The position numbers and the translations under genes are program-made. The notes beneath the pieces were generated by a model. The model searched no databases, was not told the origin of the DNA, and saw nothing but the letters and a program-made list of their open reading frames with translations. From positions 1 to 64,000 of the forward strand of contig NZ_JABFVK010000044.1 of NCBI RefSeq assembly GCF_013362815.1: a stretch of DNA of 64,000 bases. The letters run 5' to 3'. Numbering within the stretch: position 1 is the first letter of the stretch; each line of letters opens with the position of its first letter. The DNA comes from Hamadaea sp. (lineage in GTDB: Bacteria; Actinomycetota; Actinomycetes; Mycobacteriales; Micromonosporaceae). Below, one piece after another: positions 31,996 to 39,831 of the stretch.

Positions 31996-34665
31996 GTGTT
32001 GCGCCGACCGACTTCCGGCCGCACCGCGGCGTACGCCGTCGTCGTGCTGGCTCTGAGCCTGCTGACACTGTGGACGACCTGGGGATCCGGGCCGGCAGTC
32101 GCAGCCGACGGGGCCACGATCACCATCGAGAAGGGCGGCGACCGCACCGGCGCGCAGACCGTCGCGGGCCTGCCCGGCGCGGTGTTCGACCTCTACGCCG
32201 GAGTCTCCACGGGCTCTCCGAGCGGCACGCCCGCCGCTTCGTGCACCACTGGGGCCGACGGCACCTGCACGGTCACGGTGCCCGCCCGGACCGGAAACAA
32301 TCAGGGCTATTGGGTGGTCGAGCGCACCGCGCCGACCGGTTTCTCGATCATCTCGCAGCTCAACACCGGCGGTGGTACGACGACGCCGACTGCGTACAAC
32401 CGGTACTTCATCGGCAACGTGCACGCGAACCAGAGCTATCAGGTGCCCACCCCCTCGACCGGCAACACCAACGCCACGGCGCGCAGCGATTACTGGGCCG
32501 ACATCCGGGACAACCCCTCGCTGCCCGACCACTGCGGGCTGAACATCGCCCTGCTCGTCGACGTCTCCGGTTCGATCGCATCGTCGCTGCCCACGGTGAA
32601 GGACGCCGCCAACGGCTTCGTGGACGCCCTCACCGGTACGCCGTCGCGGATCGCGGTCTACAGCTTCGCGACCAACGCCGACGCTCTGCTGGGGCCGACG
32701 GCGGTGCCCGACAGCAGCTCGGCCCAGACGGTCAAGGACGTGGTCAACGGGCTGACCGCCGGGGGCGGCACGAACTGGGACGCGGGGCTGTGGGCGGTCG
32801 CCGCCGCGACTACTACCTTCGACGCGGTCGTCATGCTGACCGACGGCAATCCGACGTTCTACGGGCCGAACGCCGACGGGCCCGGCAACTTCACCCGGTT
32901 CCGCGAGGTCGAGAACGGGATCTTCTCGGCCAACGCCGTCAAGGCGCTTGGCACCAAAGTGGTCGCGGTCGGCGTCGGCGCCGGGATCAGCGGTTCGCCG
33001 CTCAATCTGCAGGCGGTCTCGGGCCCGGTGGCCGGGACCGACTACGTGCAGACCGGGTATGACCAGCTCGCCGCGGTGTTCCGCGCGATCGCGCTGCGTA
33101 CCTGCTCCGGCTCGGTGAGCGTGGTCAAGCGGGTGCTGCCGCCGACCGGGACGATCGACGACGCCGTTCCCGCCGGGGACTGGGTGTTCAGCACCACGAC
33201 AGCCGGGGTCACTCCTACGTCAGGCACCACCGCCGGTGACTCCGGGGCGGTCAGCTTCACCGCCGACCTGGACGGCGCCGCCGCACTGCCGGTGACGCTC
33301 ACCGAGACTCCGCAAGCCGGCTACAGCCTGGTCCAGGTGGGCGGCCTCAACGCGACGTGCGCCTCGGACGGCAGTTCGGTGCCGGTCACGAACTCGGGCG
33401 CCACCGGGTTCACGGTCTCGGCCCTGCGGAACGCCATCGTCACCTGCACCGTGTACAACCGAGCGCCGACGCCTCCCGCCACGGTCACCGTGCACAAGAA
33501 GTGGATCATTCAGGGGACGGCGTATGACGAGCCGAATCAGCCCGACGAATTCCAATCGGCGCTGACCTTGACCGGGCAGACCGATCCCGTCTGGGGGCAG
33601 ACCTACGGCGGATACCTGGCCGGCGACGTCGTCACCATCGGTGAGAACGTCAACCTGGACCTGCTGCCCCCGGGGTGCTCGCTCACTGCGACTCAGGGCG
33701 ACGTCGGCGTGGAGACGCTGGTCGCCGGGGACAACGTGTTCACCGTGACGAACACGGTCACTTGTGAGACCAAACTGACGCTGCTCAAGAGCGTGATCAA
33801 CCCGTTCACCGCCGCCGAGCCGGCCGACAGCTGGACCCTCACCGCGTACGCGGAAGGCGGGAGCCCGGTCTTCAGCGGAACAACCGGCGTGCAGCAGGAG
33901 GTCGAGCCCCGTACGCGATACCTGCTCGGCGAGACGACAGTGCCTGGATACGTGCAGGATCGGGGGCCGAACGCGGTCATCGTCCCGCCGGCGACCGGGA
34001 GTTGGAGCTGCTCGCTGCGGCAGCGCGACGGCACCCTCGGGCCGGAGTACGACGGGCTCAACGGCGGGGTCACCGTCCAACTGGGTCAATTGGCCGAGTG
34101 CACCGCGGTCAACCAGGCCCAGCCCGCGAAGCTCACGCTGCGTAAGCAGGTCGACAACACCGGCGGCGGGTCGGCCGAACCCGGCTCGTGGCTGCTTCAG
34201 GCTGTCCCGGACGGCGATGCCTCGTCGATCAGCGGCCGGGACGGTGAGCCGGCCGTCACCGGCGCGGAGGCGGTTCCGGGGATCGCGTACGCCCTCGGCG
34301 AGTCCGGTGGTCCCACCGATTACCTGCCCGGCCCGGTGACCTGCGTACTCACCGGCACGGACACGGTCGTGGACACGCCCGGCGACGTACTCACCCCGGC
34401 GATCGGGCAGGACGTCACCTGCACGTTCACCAACGTCTACCAACCGACCTCGCCGACGCCGTCCGCATCCAGCGGAGAGCCGTCGCCGTCCGCTAGCGGG
34501 CAACCGACGCCGACGGCGAGCGGCACGACGCCGCCACCCATCCCGGTCACGGGAACGCCGGTGGGACGGGTGGCGGCGTACGCGGTGGGCCTGACGGCCC
34601 TCGGGGCCGGGTTGCTGCTGGCGGCCCGGATCAGAAGACGGGACCGTGACCCGTCGCCCCGATGA
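31996..34665 (+). CDS. Sortase-type surface protein with VWA domain and SpaA-like repeats
   Basis: 889 aa. Signal peptide to about residue 37. Residues 40-120 form a first prealbumin-like domain (TITIEKGGDRTG..., GYWVVERTAPTG). A von Willebrand A domain from about 180 to 385 has MIDAS DVSGS at 189-193 and MLTDGNP. Then come four SpaA/Cna-B-like repeats (SVSVVKRVLPPTG, TVTVHKKW, KLTLLKSVINPF, KLTLRKQVDNTGG). A Ser/Thr/Pro spacer precedes IPVTGTPVG, a membrane helix and RIRRRDR. The end is a variant LPxTG sorting signal, so it is probably cell-wall linked. GAAGG lies 5-6 nt before GTG. An adhesin role is likely. Confidence 0.82.
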   Translation: MLRRPTSGRTAAYAVVVLALSLLTLWTTWGSGPAVAADGATITIEKGGDRTGAQTVAGLPGAVFDLYAGVSTGSPSGTPAASCTTGADGTCTVTVPARTGNNQGYWVVERTAPTGFSIISQLNTGGGTTTPTAYNRYFIGNVHANQSYQVPTPSTGNTNATARSDYWADIRDNPSLPDHCGLNIALLVDVSGSIASSLPTVKDAANGFVDALTGTPSRIAVYSFATNADALLGPTAVPDSSSAQTVKDVVNGLTAGGGTNWDAGLWAVAAATTTFDAVVMLTDGNPTFYGPNADGPGNFTRFREVENGIFSANAVKALGTKVVAVGVGAGISGSPLNLQAVSGPVAGTDYVQTGYDQLAAVFRAIALRTCSGSVSVVKRVLPPTGTIDDAVPAGDWVFSTTTAGVTPTSGTTAGDSGAVSFTADLDGAAALPVTLTETPQAGYSLVQVGGLNATCASDGSSVPVTNSGATGFTVSALRNAIVTCTVYNRAPTPPATVTVHKKWIIQGTAYDEPNQPDEFQSALTLTGQTDPVWGQTYGGYLAGDVVTIGENVNLDLLPPGCSLTATQGDVGVETLVAGDNVFTVTNTVTCETKLTLLKSVINPFTAAEPADSWTLTAYAEGGSPVFSGTTGVQQEVEPRTRYLLGETTVPGYVQDRGPNAVIVPPATGSWSCSLRQRDGTLGPEYDGLNGGVTVQLGQLAECTAVNQAQPAKLTLRKQVDNTGGGSAEPGSWLLQAVPDGDASSISGRDGEPAVTGAEAVPGIAYALGESGGPTDYLPGPVTCVLTGTDTVVDTPGDVLTPAIGQDVTCTFTNVYQPTSPTPSASSGEPSPSASGQPTPTASGTTPPPIPVTGTPVGRVAAYAVGLTALGAGLLLAARIRRRDRDPSPR

Positions 34666-35104
34666 TCGCGACGATCATGATGGTCCGGCGACGGCGCTTG
34701 GTCATCAATGCGTACACCATCGACAGCACCACGAGCTCCAGGTCGGGCCAGTCGCCGGTGACCTCCACTCGCATCGGGCGGCGGGCGAGCGGCGGGATCT
34801 GCACATCGATGCTGCGGCCGTCGCGCTCGAGCCGGGCTCCTCGGTGACCTCGCTGCCAGCGGACCGGGCCGCCCGGCCCGGGGACGTGCGAGCGCTGCGG
34901 ATGCAGCCGCACGGCCGGGCCGCTTCCGGCGTACGCCTCGACGCCGATGCGACGCCGGTCAGTCGGATGGATCGTCCATTCGCGGTCGCCGAGCCGGATG
35001 ACGGCCCGCCGCCACGACCAACTCGTCTGGAGCGTCGCGTTGCCGAACTCGAAGACGCCCTTGGAACGTACGACGGAGCGCTCGACGGTGCCTGCGGCGT
35101 TCAT
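34631..35104 (-). CDS. Hypothetical protein with C-terminal membrane segment
   Basis: 157 aa. The soluble part (VVRSKGVFEFGNATLQTSWSW, WTIHPTDRRRIGVEAY, IQIPPLARRPMRVEV-type segments) reads like a beta-rich domain. The C-terminal third (LELVVLSMVYALMTKRRRRTIMIVAIIGA) contains one or two hydrophobic segments. ATG 35104 overlaps the upstream stop (ATGA). Its 3' end overlaps the convergent VWA gene by 35 bp, the largest overlap in the window. No family recognised. Confidence 0.6.
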   Translation of the reverse strand: MNAAGTVERSVVRSKGVFEFGNATLQTSWSWRRAVIRLGDREWTIHPTDRRRIGVEAYAGSGPAVRLHPQRSHVPGPGGPVRWQRGHRGARLERDGRSIDVQIPPLARRPMRVEVTGDWPDLELVVLSMVYALMTKRRRRTIMIVAIIGATGHGPVF

Positions 35105-35517
35105 CGGGTGCTCCAGCGCAGGCCGGGGATCACCACAGCGCCGACCGCGAGGTGCAGCGCGGCGAGCCCGAGCTTCGCCGAACCGGAGACGCCGCCGGTC
35201 GGGCCGAGCAGCACCGACAGCAGCAGGAATCCGGCGGCGATGATCGTCCAGACGGTCAGCGCCCGGGCGGTCAGCCGCTCCAGCAGGGCGAGCAGGCCCC
35301 AACCGGCGAGGGCGGCGACCGCACCGGCGATGAGCGCGGCGGCGAGCGTCACCTCGGTGGTGGAGGTGCCGGTCCGGACGGCGAGGTCGATTCCGGCCGG
35401 GCCGGCGAGCAGGGCGAACCCGGCTCCGGCGACTGCGGTGGCGGCGGCGGTGATGGTGAGGCGGCGTACGGATTTCGTCATGGCGGCAGCTTGGCCCGAG
35501 CCCGGTCGCTCCGTCAT
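35101..35517 (-). CDS. DUF6069-like four-helix membrane protein
   Basis: 138 aa with four membrane segments (LTITAAATAVAGAGFALLAG, VTLAAALIAGAVAALAGWGLLALLE, ALTVWTIIAAGFLLLSVLLG, KLGLAALHLAVGAVVIPGL). The overall plan matches DUF6069, a family of unknown role. Start uncertain: ATG 35517 or ATG 35481, the latter placing the first helix right at the N-terminus. It forms an operon with the downstream 157-aa protein and is divergent from the histidine kinase. Confidence 0.68.
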   Translation of the reverse strand: MTERPGSGQAAAMTKSVRRLTITAAATAVAGAGFALLAGPAGIDLAVRTGTSTTEVTLAAALIAGAVAALAGWGLLALLERLTARALTVWTIIAAGFLLLSVLLGPTGGVSGSAKLGLAALHLAVGAVVIPGLRWSTR

Positions 35518-35542
35518 CGCTCCGGAGGTCGTGGGGACACCG

Positions 35543-35571
35543 TCTTTAGTAAGCGCGCTACATCTTTAGTA
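35543..35571. promoter_or_regulatory. Direct repeat TCTTTAGTA with 20-bp period
   Basis: TCTTTAGTA occurs at 35543-35551 and again at 35563-35571, exactly two helical turns apart, in the 92-bp divergent region before the kinase gene. The spacing suits a dimeric activator such as the NarL-type regulator encoded downstream. Confidence 0.45.
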
Positions 35572-35609
35572 GGTGGCCGGCCCACGTCGTGCCTGGATAA
35601 CCTGCCAGC

Positions 35610-36707
35610 GTGAACGCCCGCCGAACCGGCCTGACGATCACCGTCGTGGTGATCGGGGGCCTCGTCGCGTACGCCCTGTGGGGCGCGACGCAATCCGCCC
35701 CGGACCTGATTCCGTTCGACGCCGTCGTCGCGCTCGTGTCGATCGGGGTCACCGCCTGGCTGTTCCGGCAGCCGCTGGCCGGTGGACTCGTCGCCGGGGT
35801 GCTCGCCGCGTTCTCCCCGGTCGCGACGCCGGTCGCCAGCTTCGCCGCGTTCCACACCGCCCGTCGGCGGCCGTTCCGCGAAGCACTGGCGGTCACCGTG
35901 GTCGGCATCCTCGGGCAGGCGATCCAGGGGATCTGGCGGACGCCGGCCGGATTGTCGTACGGCTGGTGGATGCTGCTCATGACGGCGGCGTACGCGGCCC
36001 TGCTCGGCTGGGGATTCTGGGCTCAGGCCCGCGTGAACCTGCTGCGGGAGCTGCGCGACCGCGCCCGGCGAGCGGAGGAGGAGCAGGAACGAAGGATCGT
36101 CGAGGCCCGGCAGTCCGAACGCAACCGCATCGCCCGCGAGATGCACGACGTGCTTGCTCATCGCCTGTCGCTGCTCGCCGCGTACGCGGGCGCGGTCGAG
36201 TATCGGCCCGACGCCCCGCCCGAACGTCTGACCGAGGCGGCTCGCGTCATCCGTGCGGGTGCGCACCAGGCGCTCGAAGACCTACGCGAGGTCATCACCC
36301 TCATGCGGTCCGAGGACGACGGCAATCCCGACGCTCCGGCCGGCCAGACCCTCGCCGACCTGCCCGCGCTCCTCGCCGAGGCGCGGGCCGCGGGCCAGCG
36401 CGTCGAGCTCGACGACCGGCTCGACCCGGCCGCTTTGCCGCCGGCGCTCGGGCGGTGTGCGTATCGCGTGATCCAAGAAGGACTGACGAACGCGCGCAAA
36501 CACGCCCCCGGGCAGGTGGTGACGCTTCAGCTTGCGGGTCCACCCACAATCTTGACGGTACGCAATTCCACCGTGCCGGATGGGCGCGGACCGGGCGGCG
36601 GAACCGGATTGGCCGGGCTCGCCGAGCGGGTGTCGCTCGTGGGCGGTGAACTGGAGCACGAGATCGACGCGGACGGCGAGTTCCGGCTCACCGTTCGGTT
36701 ACCGTGA
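35610..36707 (+). CDS. NarL/DesK-type sensor histidine kinase
   Basis: 365 aa. Four or five membrane segments in residues 8-140. A coiled coil (RELRDRARRAEEEQERRIV) leads to the HisKA_3 box RNRIAREMHDVLAHRLSLLA with the phosphorylated His. The ATPase domain has VIQEGLTNARKHAPG (N box) and GGGTGLAGLAERV (G box). No extracellular sensor domain, so the membrane itself or a small ligand is the likely cue. GTG 35610 follows TAACCT by 6 nt. Stop overlaps the regulator's GTG. Confidence 0.88.
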   Translation: MNARRTGLTITVVVIGGLVAYALWGATQSAPDLIPFDAVVALVSIGVTAWLFRQPLAGGLVAGVLAAFSPVATPVASFAAFHTARRRPFREALAVTVVGILGQAIQGIWRTPAGLSYGWWMLLMTAAYAALLGWGFWAQARVNLLRELRDRARRAEEEQERRIVEARQSERNRIAREMHDVLAHRLSLLAAYAGAVEYRPDAPPERLTEAARVIRAGAHQALEDLREVITLMRSEDDGNPDAPAGQTLADLPALLAEARAAGQRVELDDRLDPAALPPALGRCAYRVIQEGLTNARKHAPGQVVTLQLAGPPTILTVRNSTVPDGRGPGGGTGLAGLAERVSLVGGELEHEIDADGEFRLTVRLP

Positions 36708-37357
36708 CCGGCATGATCAGGGTTGTGATCGTCGACGACGATCCGCTGGTACGCGGAGCGCTGACGATGATGCTGGACGGCGCGGACGGCATCGCAGTCG
36801 TGGGCGAGGCGGCCGATGGCGCGCAGGCGCTGGTCGCGGTCGAAAAGCACGACCCGGACGTGGTGCTGATGGACATCCGGATGCCGGGAGTGAGCGGCAT
36901 CGTGGCGACCGAGCGGATTCGGCGTCGCACGCGACCGCCCGAGGTCGTCATGCTCACCACTTTCGACTCCGACGACCACATCGTGCGGGCGCTGCGGGCC
37001 GGAGCGAGCGGCTTTCTGCTCAAGGACACGCCGCCGGAGCGCATCGCGGCGGCCGTCCGCAGCGTCGCGGCCGGAGAGCCGATCCTGTCGCCCAGCGTGA
37101 CACGGCGGCTCGTCGACCAGGTCACAACCGGTTCCGCCGCAACCGAACGGGCCCGGGAGACCCTCGCCGCACTGACTCCTCGGGAGCGGGATGTCGTGCT
37201 CGCGATCGCCCAGGGACGCTCGAACGCGGAGATCGCCGGGGAGCTGCTGATGAGCCTGACGACGGTGAAGGCGCACGTGTCGCACATCTTGACCAAACTC
37301 GACCTGACCAACCGTACGCAGATCGCACTGCTCGCCCACGACGCCGGACTGATCTGA
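36704..37357 (+). CDS. NarL/LuxR-family response regulator
   Basis: 217 aa. Receiver with acidic pair DDDP, phospho-Asp in VVLMDIRMPG (about residue 57), Thr in MLTTFDSDD and Lys in GFLLKDTPP. The C-terminal LuxR helix-turn-helix is LTPRERDVVLAIAQGRSNAEIAGELLMS followed by TVKAHVSHILTKL. It is the cognate partner of the overlapping kinase. Start GTG 36704 or ATG 36713; the latter follows TACCGT by 7 nt. Confidence 0.9.
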   Translation: MTGMIRVVIVDDDPLVRGALTMMLDGADGIAVVGEAADGAQALVAVEKHDPDVVLMDIRMPGVSGIVATERIRRRTRPPEVVMLTTFDSDDHIVRALRAGASGFLLKDTPPERIAAAVRSVAAGEPILSPSVTRRLVDQVTTGSAATERARETLAALTPRERDVVLAIAQGRSNAEIAGELLMSLTTVKAHVSHILTKLDLTNRTQIALLAHDAGLI

Positions 37358-37365
37358 GGATTGCC

Positions 37366-37989
37366 ATGCAGGACGACGAATCGCCACTGGCCCGAGCCTG
37401 GGATCAAGCCGCCGCAGGCTACGACGACTACTTCGTACCCCGGTTCGCTCCGTGGGTCGAGTTAGCGGTGCAAGAGCTCGGCCGGGACCTGCCGGACGGT
37501 CCGATCCTCGTGCCCTGTTGCGGCACCTTTCCGGAATTGCCCTTGCTCGCGACTGCTTTTCCCGGACGCCCGATCGTCGGGATCGACCTGTCGCCCGGCA
37601 TGGTGGCGCGCGCGTCCGCTCGGGCTTCGTCGTTCCCGCTCGCCGAGGCGGTCGTCGGGGACGCCGTCGAGGTCGGGCCGGAGTGGACCGGACGCTGTGC
37701 GGCGGTGGTTTCCGTCTTCGGGCTGCAACAGTTGCCCGACCCGCCGGCCGCGCTGGCCTCGTGGGTCGGCCTGTTACGTCCGGGCGGGCGGCTGTCGGTC
37801 GTGTACTGGCCCGATGTGGTCGAACAGGAAGGGCCGTTCGCGCTGTCCCATCGCATTCGCGGGCGAGCCGCTGCCGACCCCGACGCCGCACGCCGGGCGG
37901 CCGAGGCGATCGCGTACGCGGGCGCGGAGGTGACGGCGGATCGGGCGGTCTCCTTCCCGATGGAGCATCCCGATGCGGCGACGTTCTGA
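37366..37989 (+). CDS. Class I SAM-dependent methyltransferase, cut short by an in-frame TGA
   Basis: 207 aa to the first stop. Motif I is degenerate (ILVPCCGTFPELP instead of the usual DxGCGxG), followed by VGIDLSPGMVARAS, GDAVEVG, VFGLQQLPDP and LRPGGRLSVVYW, in normal methyltransferase order. The reading stops at TGA 37987-37989 after HPDAATF. The same frame continues for another 59 codons with clear family character, so the intact protein would be about 266 aa. ATG 37366 lies 8 bp after the response-regulator stop. Confidence 0.75.
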   Translation: MQDDESPLARAWDQAAAGYDDYFVPRFAPWVELAVQELGRDLPDGPILVPCCGTFPELPLLATAFPGRPIVGIDLSPGMVARASARASSFPLAEAVVGDAVEVGPEWTGRCAAVVSVFGLQQLPDPPAALASWVGLLRPGGRLSVVYWPDVVEQEGPFALSHRIRGRAAADPDAARRAAEAIAYAGAEVTADRAVSFPMEHPDAATF

Positions 37990-38166
37990 CGGGCTATGTC
38001 CAGTAGTGGGCCGTTACGGGCGTTTGCCCTGACTCAGGGCGAAGACGCACTGGCCGAACTCGGGCGGCGGTTTCTAGCGGCCGCACCGGCCGACCGGCCC
38101 TGGCGGCATACGCCGAGCGCCCGGCTGCTGACTGCCCGGAAACCAGCCCCAGCTGGGAATTCGTGA
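37987..38166 (+). pseudogene. In-frame C-terminal remainder of the methyltransferase
   Basis: Directly after TGA the frame reads RAMSSSGPLRAFALTQGE... and ends ...PWRHTPSARLLTARKPAPAG before TGA 38164-38166. The context HPDAATF-[stop]-RAM suggests TGA replaced TGG (Trp). No start codon, ribosome-binding site or promoter serves this part alone. The possibilities are a recent nonsense mutation, a sequencing error or UGA readthrough (the next base is C). Confidence 0.7.
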
Positions 38167-38180
38167 TCTAGCGTGGACGC

Positions 38181-38465
38181 ATGGTGGGCACAATTCTGTG
38201 GGGGATCATCGGCGGCGCCATCGTGGGCATCCTCGCCCGCCTGCTGCTGCCGGGCAAGCAGCACATCTCGATGCTCGTGACGGTGATCGTCGGCATCGTC
38301 GCCGCGACGCTGGGCGGCGTCATCGCCGACTGGCTCGGAGTGGGTGACACCAGAGGCATCGACTGGATCCGGCACTTCATCCAGATCGCCCTGGCGATCC
38401 TGTTCATCTGGCTGGCCGATCGGATGTTCAGCAAGCGTACGCCGCCTGCTGTTCCCGCTCGCTGA
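38181..38465 (+). CDS. GlsB/YeaQ/YmgE-family membrane protein
   Basis: 94 aa, three hydrophobic segments: ILWGIIGGAIVGILARLLLPG, LVTVIVGIVAATLGGVIADWLG and FIQIALAILFIWLADRMF. The first has the GxxxGxxAR pattern of the transglycosylase-associated (PF04226) family, often stress-induced. ATG 38181 follows TAGCGT by 6 nt. Two 16-bp copies of CGCTCGCGGGTGCGCG lie directly downstream (about 38467-38506). Confidence 0.8.
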   Translation: MVGTILWGIIGGAIVGILARLLLPGKQHISMLVTVIVGIVAATLGGVIADWLGVGDTRGIDWIRHFIQIALAILFIWLADRMFSKRTPPAVPAR

Positions 38466-38517
38466 CGCTCGCGGGTGCGCGGCGCTTCCCGCTCGCGGGT
38501 GCGCGCCGGGTACGCGG

Positions 38518-39831
38518 TCACCAGACGGTGTGCAGCAGGTGGTTGACGAGCAACGCCGTAGCCGCCTGCGCCACGAGCCACAGCTTCGGCCGGGGCAGCA
38601 GAGCGGCCGCGGCGGGCAGCCAGATCGCGAAGGGCAGCCAGATGCGTTCGACCTCCGCCTTGCTGAGGCCGGACAGGTCGGCCACGACGATCGCGGCGAG
38701 CGCGCCCAGCGCGAGGATCGCGACCGGCGCTGTCTTTTCTTGCGGCAGATCAGGGTTCTGGGTCGAATCTTGCCCCATGATTCGACCCAGAACCCTGATC
38801 TGGTTCGTAGAAGCGAGACGGGGGAGTGCGGCGTACCCGGCAGGCCCGATGCTGAAGGCGAGGGCGGCGAAGTTCGCCCAAGCCCAGTACCAGTAAGGGC
38901 GGAGCGAAGCGATGCCCTGGTAGTAGCGGATGCGTACCAGGGAGTAGCCGTCGAACCACCAGAAGCCGGCCAAGGCGAACCCGGCGACCGGCAGCAGCGC
39001 GCCGCCGGACGCCCAGAGGAGCGGTTTCCATCGCCGCGCCGCAATGGCGACCGCGACCGCGAGGAACGCCATCAGGACCAGGCCGTACGACAGGAACACG
39101 GCGAATCCGAAGAGCACCCCGGCCAGCACCGTCCACAGTGCCCGTCCAGTGGCGAGCAAGGCGACCGCGACCGAGGTGACGCCGAGGAAGAGGCCGTCGC
39201 CGGAGACGCCGACCCATACTGCGCCGGGGAAGAGCACGACGAACGGCACGGCGGCTCGTGCGATCTCGCCCGAGCCGAGCGAGCGCAGCGCCGACGGGAC
39301 CGCCACGGCGGCGAATGAGCCTACCGCGATGCACGTGAGCGCGGCGGCGACTCCGCCGGAAAGGCCCACCCGGTCGAGCACCGCGAACACGAGCAGGGCG
39401 CCCGGCGGATGTCCGGCCGCTTGGGTGTTCCAGGAATCGGGCTGGAAGTCGAGGATGCGGTCGGCGTACCCGTGGATCATCGCGGGGATGTCTCCGGCGC
39501 TAGGCAACGCCGCGAGGTACTCCGCGTCGACGGTCAGCCGGGTGGCCACCCCGTGGTTCCAGCCGTCCACCATCGCCAAGCTCAGCGTCCAGCCGAACGC
39601 GGCGACATAGGACACCGCGAGCAGGCTCCGCCACGGCAGGTTCCGGGGGAACGCGAAGATCACCAGCAGTGCGATGAGGATGGCTGGAACGGTGCCCGGC
39701 CCGGTATGCGGAATCCAATGCGCGTACAGGGGTGCCGCAGCGGCTTGAACGTCGACCTGCCGCCCCACCACGATGGCCGCGCCGACCAGGACGGCGGCTC
39801 CGCACAGGACGAGGAGCTCAGCCCGCCGCAA
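38518..39831 (-). CDS. GT-C-type polytopic glycosyltransferase (mannosyltransferase-like)
   Basis: 437 aa with about eleven membrane helices. ILDFQPDSWNTQAAGHPPGALLVF carries the HPP motif of lipid-linked sugar transferases, and YYQGIASLRPYWYW and SGLSKAEVERIWLPFAIW are further landmarks. Residues 344-362 are encoded exactly by a 57-bp perfect hairpin element (38746-38802) that keeps the frame. The TTG start at 39831 overlaps the epimerase gene by 14 bp; no better start exists between it and the first Met at residue 70+. It probably transfers a sugar from a polyprenyl carrier at the outer membrane face. Confidence 0.75.
   Translation of the reverse strand: MRRAELLVLCGAAVLVGAAIVVGRQVDVQAAAAPLYAHWIPHTGPGTVPAILIALLVIFAFPRNLPWRSLLAVSYVAAFGWTLSLAMVDGWNHGVATRLTVDAEYLAALPSAGDIPAMIHGYADRILDFQPDSWNTQAAGHPPGALLVFAVLDRVGLSGGVAAALTCIAVGSFAAVAVPSALRSLGSGEIARAAVPFVVLFPGAVWVGVSGDGLFLGVTSVAVALLATGRALWTVLAGVLFGFAVFLSYGLVLMAFLAVAVAIAARRWKPLLWASGGALLPVAGFALAGFWWFDGYSLVRIRYYQGIASLRPYWYWAWANFAALAFSIGPAGYAALPRLASTNQIRVLGRIMGQDSTQNPDLPQEKTAPVAILALGALAAIVVADLSGLSKAEVERIWLPFAIWLPAAAALLPRPKLWLVAQAATALLVNHLLHTVW
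38746..38802. repeat. Perfect 57-bp hairpin element inside the GT-C gene
   Basis: Two 24-bp arms (left arm begins CAGATCAGGGTTCTGG and ends GTCGAATC) are perfect inverted copies around the 9-nt loop TTGCCCCAT. The element is 57 bp, a multiple of three, and adds 19 polar residues to an otherwise hydrophobic protein. A diverged copy lies in intergenic DNA at 50571-50625, so this is a mobile or repeated element and not part of the ancestral gene. Confidence 0.88.

Noticed and set aside
37987-37989. Selenocysteine codon at the TGA
   Set aside because: No selenoprotein family fits, no SECIS-like hairpin follows directly and no sel genes are in view. Trp-to-stop is simpler.
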